A DNA stretch of 64,000 nt from Kosakonia radicincitans DSM 16656 (lineage in GTDB: Bacteria > Pseudomonadota > Gammaproteobacteria > Enterobacterales > Enterobacteriaceae): positions 4,464,001 to 4,528,000 of the forward strand of contig NZ_CP018016.1 of NCBI RefSeq assembly GCF_000280495.2, in the 5' to 3' direction. A program made the position numbers and the translations under genes. The notes beneath the pieces are model-generated. The model was not told the DNA's origin, did no database searches, and saw nothing but the letters and a program-made list of their open reading frames with translations. Position 1 is the stretch's first letter, and every line of letters begins with the position of its first letter. This document shows, piece by piece, positions 1 to 8,190 of this stretch.

Positions 1-374
1 TAGTGCAGCCAGTGGGCCACCGCAGGCATTGGCTCCAGGCTCTGAGCGGTAGCGATCGCTTTCATCGCGCCGCAGTTGGAGTGACCACAAATCACGATAT
101 CCGTCACGCCCAGCGCCACAACCGCATATTCGATTGTCGCTGATACACCGCCCGGCTCCGGCCCGAACGACGGCACGATATTACCGGCATTGCGGATAAC
201 GAAAAGCTGGCCCGGCTCCTGTTGCGTCACCAGTTCCGGCACCAGACGGCTGTCTGAGCAGGAAATAAACAAGGCTTTCGGGTTCTGACTGGAGGCCAGG
301 CTACGGAAAAGCTCTTTACGTTGCGGGAAAATTTCTTTCTGGAAGCTGAGGAAGCCTTCAATGATATGTTGCAT
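1..374 (-). CDS. cynT: Beta-carbonic anhydrase, CynT-like (C-terminus outside window)
   Basis: Interconverts CO2 and bicarbonate with a zinc ion. The 124 residues visible are the N-terminal half of a beta-class enzyme. The start reads [18 protein letters not shown], as in enterobacterial CynT. The zinc ligands and the Asp/Arg dyad are in place: Cys39-Ser-Asp41-Ser-Arg43, then His98 and Cys101 in CGHSNCGAM. The gene runs off the left edge, so cyanase or other cyn genes may lie beyond it, but none is visible. The family is certain. CynT rather than the housekeeping Can is judged from the N-terminal sequence. Confidence 0.93.
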   Translation of the reverse strand, partial: MQHIIEGFLSFQKEIFPQRKELFRSLASSQNPKALFISCSDSRLVPELVTQQEPGQLFVIRNAGNIVPSFGPEPGGVSATIEYAVVALGVTDIVICGHSNCGAMKAIATAQSLEPMPAVAHWLH

Positions 375-490
375 AGCACGTTCTCTTTTTTTCGGTATTC
401 ATTTCGGTTTGAGAAAAACCTCACGCCAAAAGTCCCGCATCTTGACGTAAATTGCAATAGTTCTCTGTCTGCATCTCTTTTTGCGTCCCG

Positions 491-1450
491 TCAGTTCACG
501 GCGAGCCGCAGGCCAAGATTGGCGGGATAAGGCGCGAAATAGCTCTGTGTTTGCAGGTAACTGTCTGGATATTCCGCCAGATAGTGTTGCAGCAATGTTA
601 ATGGCGCAAGCAGCGGCAATAACCCAAGCCGGTAGTTGGTGATCACCGACAGCAGTTCAGCACGCTGCCGACTGGTGAGGTGCCGGGTAAAATAGCCCTG
701 AATATGCATCAGCACGTTGGTGTGATTCTTGCGCGAAGCGACATGTTTAAGGAGCGCCATAAACTGCTCGCGATAAGCGACAAAGAAAGCATCCAGATCC
801 TTCCACTCGCCGAGCCGGGCAACAAAGGGACCGATTTTGCGGTACCCCGCCTGGTGATGAGCCAGCAACTGAAGTTTGTAGCGGCTGTGAAACGCCAGCA
901 GATTGCTGCGGGTTAACCCCTCTTCACGTAGCGCATTCAGCTCATGCAACGCGAAGATCCGCGCGACAAAGTTTTCGCACAGCTGCGGATCGTGCAAGCG
1001 CCCATCCTCTTCTACCGGCAGCCACGGGTATTTTTTCAGCAGCGCAGCGGTAAACAGCCCGATGCCCGCTTTACGTCCGCGATGGCCCTGCTCATCATAC
1101 AGCCGTACGCGTTCCATCCCGCAACTGGGCGATTTAGCGCAGACAATAAAGCCGGATAAGTTACTGACGGAAGGCAGAAAACGTTCGGCGAAAGCAGCCA
1201 TTTTGTCCGTCACATCTTCCTGCGGATCGTGGCTAAAACGCATGCGGGTGTCGCCATCGGTCGTCTGGATCAGGCGCAACGCCGGGCGAGGAACCGGCAG
1301 ACCGATGGCCATCTCCGGGCAGACAGGCTTAAACGTGACCCACTGCGCCAGTTCATCCATGACAAACCCCATGCGTTTATGTCCCCCGTCGAAGCGCACT
1401 GCGGAGCCCGTCAGACATCCGCTAATCCCAATCGTGGGTTGATGGTTCAT
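491..1450 (-). CDS. ybgA: YbgA family protein (DUF523 + DUF1722)
   Basis: A 319-residue protein with two domains. The N-terminal DUF523-type half carries conserved cysteines: GISGCLTG near residue 12, CPEMAIGLPVPR, and SPSCG near 110. The C-terminal DUF1722-type half is helical and tyrosine-rich and ends in YLQTQSYFAPYPANL. E. coli YbgA is the short DUF1722-only form; the two-domain form is common elsewhere. Biochemical function is not established. In many bacteria it sits beside a BluR/MlrA-like MerR gene and a photolyase gene. Here the MerR partner lies directly upstream on the same strand, 153 bp away, but the next gene on the other side is cynT, not phrB. Confidence 0.85.
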   Translation of the reverse strand: MNHQPTIGISGCLTGSAVRFDGGHKRMGFVMDELAQWVTFKPVCPEMAIGLPVPRPALRLIQTTDGDTRMRFSHDPQEDVTDKMAAFAERFLPSVSNLSGFIVCAKSPSCGMERVRLYDEQGHRGRKAGIGLFTAALLKKYPWLPVEEDGRLHDPQLCENFVARIFALHELNALREEGLTRSNLLAFHSRYKLQLLAHHQAGYRKIGPFVARLGEWKDLDAFFVAYREQFMALLKHVASRKNHTNVLMHIQGYFTRHLTSRQRAELLSVITNYRLGLLPLLAPLTLLQHYLAEYPDSYLQTQSYFAPYPANLGLRLAVN

Positions 1451-1603
1451 AAATGCCCCCTGCGCTTAACGGGTATAAAAAGACCTACCTTAAAAGTTAC
1501 ACAACAGAGTATATTTGTCTAAGTTTTAAAAGATAAAATTTGTTAATGAATAAATATTACAAAGAGTTATTAGTCAGCAAACATCAAGCTACCGGGAACG
1601 TTT

Positions 1604-2329
1604 TTAAAGGGTAATAACGTCAAGGGAGACAACCTGCTGCCACTGCATAATCTGTTTTTTACGCGCGGCGCTCAGCTTTCCGCTGGTCACCAGCAACCAT
1701 TTGCGCTGCGGGAAGATCTCTGGCGCCAGCATTGCCGGAGGAGACGGAAGAATATCAATACGTTGCCCCTGCCCGGTGCGCAGTAACGCTTCAAGCCAGA
1801 TTTCACAGGGATCGTTAAGGTGCCAGCCGGTGAGCAGATAGTTTTCGCCGGGCGCTTTTTTATCCCTTTCCAGACAAAACGCCGTATAGGAAATAATGAT
1901 GCCATCGAGAATTTCCCGCAGGGTCATCATCGCGGCAACATTGGCCGACACCTGACCGCGCAGTGGGCGCAGCACTTCGCGTACCAGCTCACCCCTTGGA
2001 TATTCGCGGCCTGAATTATAAATGAGCTGACGCAGGGATTCGATTTTGCCCTCTTTCAGATGCTGAAGCATCGTCTGCTGAAGCGTCAGCCAGTTGTTCG
2101 CGTGACGGCTACCCGGGCGCGCCAGCAGTGGCTTCACCTGGCTGACAGGCACACCTTTTTTCACCCAGTCGAGTATTTTAAGCGCCTGCTGCACATCGTC
2201 ATCATTGTACAACCTGTGCCCGCCTTCCGTACGCATCGGCTTGAGCAGACCATAACGACGCTGCCATGCACGCAGCGTCGTGGCGGGGATCCCGCAAAGC
2301 CTGGCAAATTCGCCGATCGAGTAGGACAT
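1604..2329 (-). CDS. MerR-family regulator, MlrA/BluR-like
   Basis: A DNA-binding regulator of 241 residues from the chosen ATG at 2329, against about 243 for E. coli MlrA. An in-frame ATG at 2362 would add 11 unlikely residues (MNVILFHQAQP). The N-terminal winged HTH reads YSIGEFARLCGIPATTLRAW then QRRYGLLKPMRTEGGHRLY, the hallmark of the MlrA/BluR branch. The rest resembles the B12-binding-like module of that branch, but I see no clear cobalamin DxHxxG motif, so ligand sensing is unproven. It lies upstream of the ybgA-like gene in the same orientation. MlrA in E. coli controls curli through csgD and BluR responds to light through BluF; neither role can be assigned from this window. Confidence 0.82.
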   Translation of the reverse strand: MSYSIGEFARLCGIPATTLRAWQRRYGLLKPMRTEGGHRLYNDDDVQQALKILDWVKKGVPVSQVKPLLARPGSRHANNWLTLQQTMLQHLKEGKIESLRQLIYNSGREYPRGELVREVLRPLRGQVSANVAAMMTLREILDGIIISYTAFCLERDKKAPGENYLLTGWHLNDPCEIWLEALLRTGQGQRIDILPSPPAMLAPEIFPQRKWLLVTSGKLSAARKKQIMQWQQVVSLDVITL

Positions 2330-2442
2330 GGGTTGCGCCTGATGAAAGAGGATAACGTTCAATATATCACGGATATTTCCCTGTTGAATGAGGCACCTGC
2401 CCGTCAGCCGGAGTGCCGTAACCCGTTCCCGTTGCTATCGGG

Positions 2443-3138
2443 CTAATCCAAAGGATAGCACTGCGTCCAGTTGTAATTGATGCGGGCCAGTTTCAGACTG
2501 CCAGCGACGTCACCATAATCACGCCCCTGCCGGGCGAGGAAGAATTCCCGCAGCGTCTGCGGTAAGTATGTTGCGCCGTAACGTAACAGTGTGCTGTGCC
2601 AAAATAACGGCGGCAAAGGTAACGCCGGGTGCCTGGCAAGCAATTCGTCCCGCCACGCTGAATGCAAAACCTGCTGGCAAAAAGCGTGGCGCATCGCCAT
2701 CGCCTGTTCATCAGCGATCCCCGCAAGTAATAGCTGACCGGGTAACGCCACCAGGCGTAATGCACTTATCTTAATTGTCTGAGCGTGATAGCGCTTCCAA
2801 CACGTTGTTAAGTGCTGGATCTTTTCCGGTAAGGGTTCCCCCGGTTCGTAGAGCGGTAATGTCAGGGGTAAAAAGGTGAAATGGAATCCTTCTGCGGGCA
2901 GGATATCCGCTAACGGATCGCGCCCGGCAAGCTGCTGTAAATCATCAAGCAGCGCACGGATCTGCGCAGGCATCTCTGGTTGGATCCCGGCGGCCAGCGC
3001 AAGCCTGCGCGGGTCGTAATACGCGCCGCGTGGCTCGCCGATACCCTGAGTTACTTGCCACTGCGCGAGTGTTTGTTGGTTTGTCGAAGAGTAGAGAGCA
3101 TCCAGTTCGCGGTTCATCATCTGGCATCCCGTCAGCAT
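2443..3138 (-). CDS. 2H-phosphoesterase-superfamily-like protein
   Basis: A 231-residue protein with the two H-x-[T/S] signatures of the 2H phosphoesterase fold (LigT / cyclic phosphodiesterase type). The first, HFTFLP, is near residue 86; the second, HSTLLRYG, is near 182. They are about 95 residues apart, as expected for the two lobes. The substrate is unknown, though the family acts on 2',3'-cyclic or 2'-5' phosphodiesters. The ATG at 3138 gives an odd N-terminus, MLTGCQMM. Codons directly upstream, in the same frame back to 3204, encode a hydrophobic stretch (ATHACVLALFFMLTGC) that looks like a lipoprotein signal with an LTGC lipobox, but no ATG, GTG or TTG precedes it. The gene starts 66 bp after the RND permease stop and may be co-transcribed with it. 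Confidence 0.6.
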   Translation of the reverse strand: MLTGCQMMNRELDALYSSTNQQTLAQWQVTQGIGEPRGAYYDPRRLALAAGIQPEMPAQIRALLDDLQQLAGRDPLADILPAEGFHFTFLPLTLPLYEPGEPLPEKIQHLTTCWKRYHAQTIKISALRLVALPGQLLLAGIADEQAMAMRHAFCQQVLHSAWRDELLARHPALPLPPLFWHSTLLRYGATYLPQTLREFFLARQGRDYGDVAGSLKLARINYNWTQCYPLD

Positions 3139-3204
3139 AAAAAATAATGCTAGTACACAGGCATGCGTGGCTAGTATCGCAACGCATGCCCGGACAGCAC
3201 AAGA

Positions 3205-6200
3205 TTATTCAGGTTGTTTTACTGCGCGTTCCACCGGTGAGGTTGCTGAAGCAGGAACTTTTATCCGGTACCAGATAGCGTACATCGCTGGCAAAAATAC
3301 CAATGTGATAATAGTTCCACCGAATGTCCCGCCGATAAGCGTATAAGCCAGTGTGCCCCAAAATATGGAGTGCGTCAGTGGAATAAACGCCAGAATGGCT
3401 GCCAGCGCCGTGAGCAGTACCGGCCGGGCGCGCTGTACGGTTGCCTCAACAACCGCAGGGAACGGCGCAAGTCCTTCCTGTTGGTTGTGATGGATCTGAC
3501 CGATAAGGATTAATGTGTTGCGCATGAGAATGCCCGAAAGCGCGACCAACCCCACCAGCGCATTGATACCAAAAGGTTTGTCAAAGAGCAGCAGCGTTGG
3601 CACGACCCCAATCAATCCCAGAGGCGCGGTCATAAAGACCATCACCATTGCCGACATCGAACGCACCTGCAGGATAATGATCAGTAGCGTCATGGCTATC
3701 ATGATAGGGAATAAAGGTGCCATCGCTTTGGTGGCTTTTCCTGACTCCTCAATGGAACCCGCCAGCTCAATACGATATCCATCCGGTAGCGACGTGATGA
3801 TCGGCTGAAGTTGCTTCATTATCGCCACCGATACATCTGGCGGCTGAAGAGAGTCGGCGATATCGCCCCGTACGGTAATGGTTGGCGTACGATCGCGACG
3901 GCGCAGGACAGGATCTTCCATACGTACCTCAAACGTCCCTATTTGCGACAGCGGAACGCGCTGCCCGGCCGATCCGACTAAGGTAAAGTCGCCGATTCTT
4001 GCCGGATCAAGACGAATATTCCCCGCAGCGCGCGCCATCACCTGTACCGAACGAATATCTTCACGCACCTGGGTGACTGGCACGCCCGAAAGCAGGAACT
4101 GAAGCTGCTGAGCCACGCTGCCCGATGTCAATCCCACCGCTTGCAGGCGGTTTTGATCGAGCGTGAAATGCAGCGCAGGCACACGCGTTCCCCAGTCTGT
4201 ATTGACGGTTCTCATCAACGGGCTGGCCTGCATCACCGTTTTCACTTTGTCGGCGATGTCACGCAGTCTGGCCGGATCCGGCCCCATCACACGGAATGCC
4301 ACCGGATACGGCGAATAGGGGCCAAACACCAGTTGCGTAACGCGAACGCGCGCTTCGGGCGCAAGCCCATCAGCCACCGCTTCGCGAAGCCGGTGCTTGA
4401 GTGCATCGCGCGCTTCCTCGCTGTCGGTGAGCACAACAATTTTCGCAAATGAAGGATCGGGCAGTTCCGGCGCCATCGCCAGATAAAAGCGTGGCGATCC
4501 CTGCCCTACATACGCGGTGACGATTTTGGCTTCTTGTTGTTCCTTGAGCCAGTTTTCGATTTTTGCCGCCGAGGCGCTGGTCTGCTCAATGGCGCTACCG
4601 TAAGGCAGTTGTATTTCCACCAGCACTTCCGGGCGATCGGAGGTAGGGAAAAATTGTTTTTTAACCAGCCCCATCCCCAGAATGGCGATGATAAAAAGCG
4701 CAATAACCGAGCCAGCGGCGAGCCATTTCCGCGCAATAACGCGGGTCAGAAATGCACGAAAACGGTTGTAGCGGCGGGTGTTGTAGATAGCCGTGTGCCC
4801 CCCTTCAACCGTTTTGATGTTGGGCAGCATTTTCACCCCCAGGTAAGGCGTAAACACCACCGCCACCACCCAGGAAGCAATCAATGCAATTCCCACAATC
4901 CAGAACATATTGCTGGTATATTCGCCCGCCGTGGATTGCGCAAACCCGTTGGGCATAAAGCCAACGGCTGTTACCAGTGTGCCAGCCAGCATTGGCGCAG
5001 CGGTGTGGCTCCAGGCGTAGGCTGAGGCTTTGATCCGGTCGTATCCCTCCTCCATTTTTACCACCATCATTTCGATGGCAATGATGGCGTCATCCACCAG
5101 CAGCCCCAGAGCGAGGATGAGCGATCCCAGGGTTATACGGTCAAAATTCTTGCCCGTGGCTTCCATCACCACAAAAACGGCAGCCAATGTTAAAGGTACC
5201 GCAGCGGCAACCACGACACCGACGCGCCAGCCCATACTGAGAAAGCAGACCAGCATCACCACCAGCAACGCGACGAAAAATTTGATCATGAATTCGTCGA
5301 CTGCCGAGCTGATATTGACGGACTGATCGGTCACTTTGCTAAAAGTCATACCGAGCGGCATCTGCGCATTAATATTGCTCGCCTCCGCATCCAGCGCTTT
5401 ACCCAGTTCCAGACCGTTCCAGCCCTCACGCATCACGATCCCCAGCAGCAGTGCAGGTTCCCCCTGATTGCGCACCAAGAACGTTGCCGGATCTTCGTAA
5501 CCGCGCTCCACCGTCGCCACATCGGAGAGTTGCAATGTTCTGCCCTGAGCGACAACGGGCGTGTTACGAATTTTCTCCAGATCGTCGAAAGCGCCATCAA
5601 GACGGATAAAAACCTGCGGCCCCCTGGCGTCTATCGAACCGGCAGGCGTCAACACGTTCTGGCTGTTCAGGGCAGAAAAAATATCCTGTGGAGAAATACC
5701 CAGCGTTGCCAGCCGATCGTGGGAGAACGAGACAAATATCCGCTCCGCCTGTTCGCCGATAATATTGACCTTTTTAACGCCGGGAACATGCAATAAACGC
5801 TGACGTAATGACTCGGCATCACGCACCAGCAGGCGCTGCGGCTCGCCCTTTGCTTTCAGGGCAAAGAGTGCAAAAGTGACATCGGAGAACTCATCGTTGA
5901 TCATCGGGCCGATTACGCCTGTGGGCAGGCTTTTTGCCTCATCACCCAGCTTTTTACGCGCCTGGTAAAACTCCTCCTGAACCTGGGAAGGCGGTGTTCC
6001 ATCCTGTAATGAGAGCGTGGTAAAAGCCAGCCCCGGCCGCGTGTAGGTCTCGCTACGGTCATACCACTTAAGCTCCTGCAAACGCTTTTCCAGCGGTTCG
6101 GCTACCTGGTCCTGCATCTCCTGCGCCGTGGCGCCAGGCCAGGCTGAAATGATGGTCATCTGTTTGACGGTAAACGGCGGATCTTCTGCACGTCCCAGTC

Positions 6201-6306
6201 CAAAGAACGCGAGAATCCCGGCAACCGTAATCAGCAAAATGAGAAACAGAGTGATGGAACGCTCGCGCACAGCGAGCGCCGAAAGGTTAAACCGCGACGT
6301 ACTCAT
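3205..6306 (-). CDS. RND efflux pump, inner-membrane permease subunit
   Basis: The proton-driven permease of a tripartite efflux pump. Its 1033 residues are full length for the AcrB/MexB-type RND superfamily. The first transmembrane helix is near residues 15-38 (SITLFLILLITVAGILAFFG). The TM4 charged pair needed for proton relay is in GLLVDDAIIAIEMM, near residue 400. A second set of helices fills the C-terminal half. It overlaps the adaptor gene by 4 bp (ATGA), so the two are translationally coupled. The sequence looks closer to the RND branch with short adaptors than to AcrB itself. Substrates cannot be told from sequence. The partner outer-membrane factor is encoded divergently at 8191. 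Confidence 0.93.
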   Translation of the reverse strand: MSTSRFNLSALAVRERSITLFLILLITVAGILAFFGLGRAEDPPFTVKQMTIISAWPGATAQEMQDQVAEPLEKRLQELKWYDRSETYTRPGLAFTTLSLQDGTPPSQVQEEFYQARKKLGDEAKSLPTGVIGPMINDEFSDVTFALFALKAKGEPQRLLVRDAESLRQRLLHVPGVKKVNIIGEQAERIFVSFSHDRLATLGISPQDIFSALNSQNVLTPAGSIDARGPQVFIRLDGAFDDLEKIRNTPVVAQGRTLQLSDVATVERGYEDPATFLVRNQGEPALLLGIVMREGWNGLELGKALDAEASNINAQMPLGMTFSKVTDQSVNISSAVDEFMIKFFVALLVVMLVCFLSMGWRVGVVVAAAVPLTLAAVFVVMEATGKNFDRITLGSLILALGLLVDDAIIAIEMMVVKMEEGYDRIKASAYAWSHTAAPMLAGTLVTAVGFMPNGFAQSTAGEYTSNMFWIVGIALIASWVVAVVFTPYLGVKMLPNIKTVEGGHTAIYNTRRYNRFRAFLTRVIARKWLAAGSVIALFIIAILGMGLVKKQFFPTSDRPEVLVEIQLPYGSAIEQTSASAAKIENWLKEQQEAKIVTAYVGQGSPRFYLAMAPELPDPSFAKIVVLTDSEEARDALKHRLREAVADGLAPEARVRVTQLVFGPYSPYPVAFRVMGPDPARLRDIADKVKTVMQASPLMRTVNTDWGTRVPALHFTLDQNRLQAVGLTSGSVAQQLQFLLSGVPVTQVREDIRSVQVMARAAGNIRLDPARIGDFTLVGSAGQRVPLSQIGTFEVRMEDPVLRRRDRTPTITVRGDIADSLQPPDVSVAIMKQLQPIITSLPDGYRIELAGSIEESGKATKAMAPLFPIMIAMTLLIIILQVRSMSAMVMVFMTAPLGLIGVVPTLLLFDKPFGINALVGLVALSGILMRNTLILIGQIHHNQQEGLAPFPAVVEATVQRARPVLLTALAAILAFIPLTHSIFWGTLAYTLIGGTFGGTIITLVFLPAMYAIWYRIKVPASATSPVERAVKQPE

Positions 6307-7412
6307 GGCTGGCTCCCGGCGACACTGGCATCGTTCTGCTTAGCCAGCCGGATTGCCTCACCGTCATGCAGCAGATGCGCCCCCAGCGCCACGACCTGCT
6401 CGCCGGGCTTAAGGCTACCGGTCACGCTTGCCGCATCATCCCCCAGGCTTACCACCTGCACGGGTTGCCATGTCACTTTGGCGGGCTTGCCGGAAATTCG
6501 CCAGACGCCCGGCCCTTTACCGGCATCATAAATCGCCGCCAGTGGCACCTGGAGTAACTGATGAGACACATTCTCTTCGCCAATATGGAGCGTAACGGTG
6601 GCGCCGAGAGGAGCGTTCGCCAGAGCGCCCTCAAGGATGTATCGCGCCTCAAATGTACGCGTCAGCGGATCGGCGGCATCTGACAGCAAGCGTAGTTTTG
6701 CCGTCACCGCTTCGCTTTCGTTACCGTACAGCGTCGCCCTCGCCTCGCTTCCAGGTGCCGGGCGCAACGTTTCCGGCAACTGGACAATCGCCTCGCGCAG
6801 CCCGGCTCTGGCCAGCCTGACCACCGGCTCTCCGGCACTGACCACCTGACCAGGTTCAGCCAGCGTTTCCATAACCACGCCATCGGCGTCAGCCACCAGT
6901 AACGCGTAGCTCATCGCATTTTGCGCCACGCTGGCCTGCGCCTGAGCGGCGCTCAATTCCGCCTTCGCCGTCGCCGCAGCCGCTTTTATCTGATCGTAAG
7001 CCGAAGCAGAGACCGCGCCTGCCGCAACCAGCCCCCGATAACGCGCCTCATCATCGGCCGTCTGCCTGGCGCGCGCCTGTGCAGCCGCAACGGCTTGCTG
7101 CTGGGCCTGCGCCTGCAGATGCAGATCGACGGGGTCCAGACGCATTAACGGCTGCCCTTTTTTGACGGTCTGGCCGGTATCAACGAGACGTTCAAGGATC
7201 TTACCCGACACCCGGAAGCCTATAGCGCTTTGAATGCGTGCCACAACAGTACCCGTAAAGGCACGCGAGGAATCGGCTGCGCCCACCACCGTCACCGACC
7301 TCACCAAAGGTGGCTGGCTACGGGGATCGTCGACGCTGGAAGCGTCGCCGCAGGCGACAAGCGCAAACGGCAACAGGCAAAAAACAAAGGTGGCAAGTGT
7401 GGGCCTGAGCAT
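6303..7412 (-). CDS. RND pump periplasmic adaptor (membrane fusion lipoprotein)
   Basis: The adaptor that bridges the RND permease and the outer-membrane channel. It has 369 residues, with a lipoprotein signal ending in LVAC (Cys21). The biotinyl-lipoyl half-motif VSGKILERLVDTGQTVKKGQ follows near residues 68-90. An alanine/glutamine-rich alpha-helical hairpin covers roughly 100-165 (LQAQAQQQAVAAAQARA), then come the second lipoyl half and a beta-barrel domain. The ribosome site AAGGGA lies just upstream of the ATG. A TetR-type operator candidate sits 47-73 bp upstream, between this gene and the repressor gene, so the adaptor-permease operon probably has its own repressed promoter. Confidence 0.92.
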   Translation of the reverse strand: MLRPTLATFVFCLLPFALVACGDASSVDDPRSQPPLVRSVTVVGAADSSRAFTGTVVARIQSAIGFRVSGKILERLVDTGQTVKKGQPLMRLDPVDLHLQAQAQQQAVAAAQARARQTADDEARYRGLVAAGAVSASAYDQIKAAAATAKAELSAAQAQASVAQNAMSYALLVADADGVVMETLAEPGQVVSAGEPVVRLARAGLREAIVQLPETLRPAPGSEARATLYGNESEAVTAKLRLLSDAADPLTRTFEARYILEGALANAPLGATVTLHIGEENVSHQLLQVPLAAIYDAGKGPGVWRISGKPAKVTWQPVQVVSLGDDAASVTGSLKPGEQVVALGAHLLHDGEAIRLAKQNDASVAGSQP

Positions 7413-7458
7413 GGGTTCCCTTATTTATTTAACAGGACAGGAACCGCATTCTCAAACT

Positions 7459-7485
7459 AGTGACCAATATTGTCAATAGTCACAA
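7459..7485. promoter_or_regulatory. Predicted TetR-type operator upstream of the adaptor-permease operon
   Basis: A 27-bp site with inverted arms GTGAC (7460-7464) and GTCAC (7479-7483). A second copy at 8139-8165 has the same length, the same outer sequence AGTGACCA and the same TAGTCACAA end, differing only in the centre. The minus strand of this site also holds TTGACA, a good -35 hexamer, so a bound repressor would block the promoter. The assignment to the TetR gene between the two sites is inference from position. Confidence 0.72.
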
Positions 7486-7486
7486 A

Positions 7487-8101
7487 TTATGGCGACAGGC
7501 TGCGCAATATCAGTGATGCCAGCAATACAGCGGCCGTCGGGGCTGTTTCCAGATTATATTGCAGCTCAACCGGGCTGATATACGGGAGCATGACCAGATA
7601 AATCGCATGCGCGGCCTCGTCCAGCGGCGTTTTTCTTTCAAATTCCCCCGCCTGACGCCCTTCAACAAGGATTGTTTCAATCAGTTCTCGCAGATGCTGC
7701 TTATAGGCCACCACTGACGGCCAGTTATCCCGCGCGGCCACAGCGGCAATGTCGTATAGCTTGCGATCGCAAAAAAATAGATCGCTGCCAGCTTCCGTTA
7801 ACGTTTTGAGTAAACGCCGTATTTTTTCAGAAGCGGTCGGCGCATCCGCGATGGCGGTATTGACAATGTCCATGATCATCGCCAGCCGGTTAGCACAGAT
7901 AACTTCGCCAATAGCCTGCTTGGAGTCGAAAAATTTATAGATGTATGCCTTGGAGAAACCGATCGCTTTCGCCAGATCGGACACCGTGGTTTTCTCATAG
8001 CCAAAATGGCTGAAGTGCTCAGTGGCCGCTTCAACGACCTGATCGCGGACATTGTGATCCGTCGGGCCTCGTGAAGGGGTGGTGTTCATATCTTTAGTCA
8101 T
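7487..8101 (-). CDS. TetR/AcrR-family repressor of the RND pump
   Basis: A 204-residue TetR-family repressor. The HTH at roughly residues 20-65 (VVEAATEHFSHFGYEKTTV, then SKAYIYKFFDSKQAIGEV) is canonical, and the C-terminal ligand domain is all helical. It lies between the adaptor-permease operon and the divergent outer-membrane-factor gene, with near-identical operator-like sites on both sides of it. The simplest reading is local repression of all pump genes and of itself, relieved by a pump substrate. Two in-frame ATGs (MTKDMNTTP) leave a 4-residue doubt over the start. Confidence 0.9.
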   Translation of the reverse strand: MTKDMNTTPSRGPTDHNVRDQVVEAATEHFSHFGYEKTTVSDLAKAIGFSKAYIYKFFDSKQAIGEVICANRLAMIMDIVNTAIADAPTASEKIRRLLKTLTEAGSDLFFCDRKLYDIAAVAARDNWPSVVAYKQHLRELIETILVEGRQAGEFERKTPLDEAAHAIYLVMLPYISPVELQYNLETAPTAAVLLASLILRSLSP

Positions 8102-8129
8102 TTTTTCAGCTTAGCTCAATGCGCCCGGA

Positions 8130-8165
8130 TTGACAACGAGTGACCATTTGGTAATGTAGTCACAA
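8130..8165 (+). promoter_or_regulatory. Promoter with second TetR-type operator, upstream of the outer-membrane factor
   Basis: TTGACA at 8130-8135 is followed after 16 bp by TAATGT at 8152-8157, a plausible sigma-70 promoter for the plus-strand gene at 8191. The 27-bp operator-like site 8139-8165 (arms GTGAC and GTCAC) covers the spacer and -10. It matches the site at 7459-7485 in outer sequence and spacing. Confidence 0.68.
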
Positions 8166-8190
8166 CTTTATTTCGCCTCAAGGATTCACC

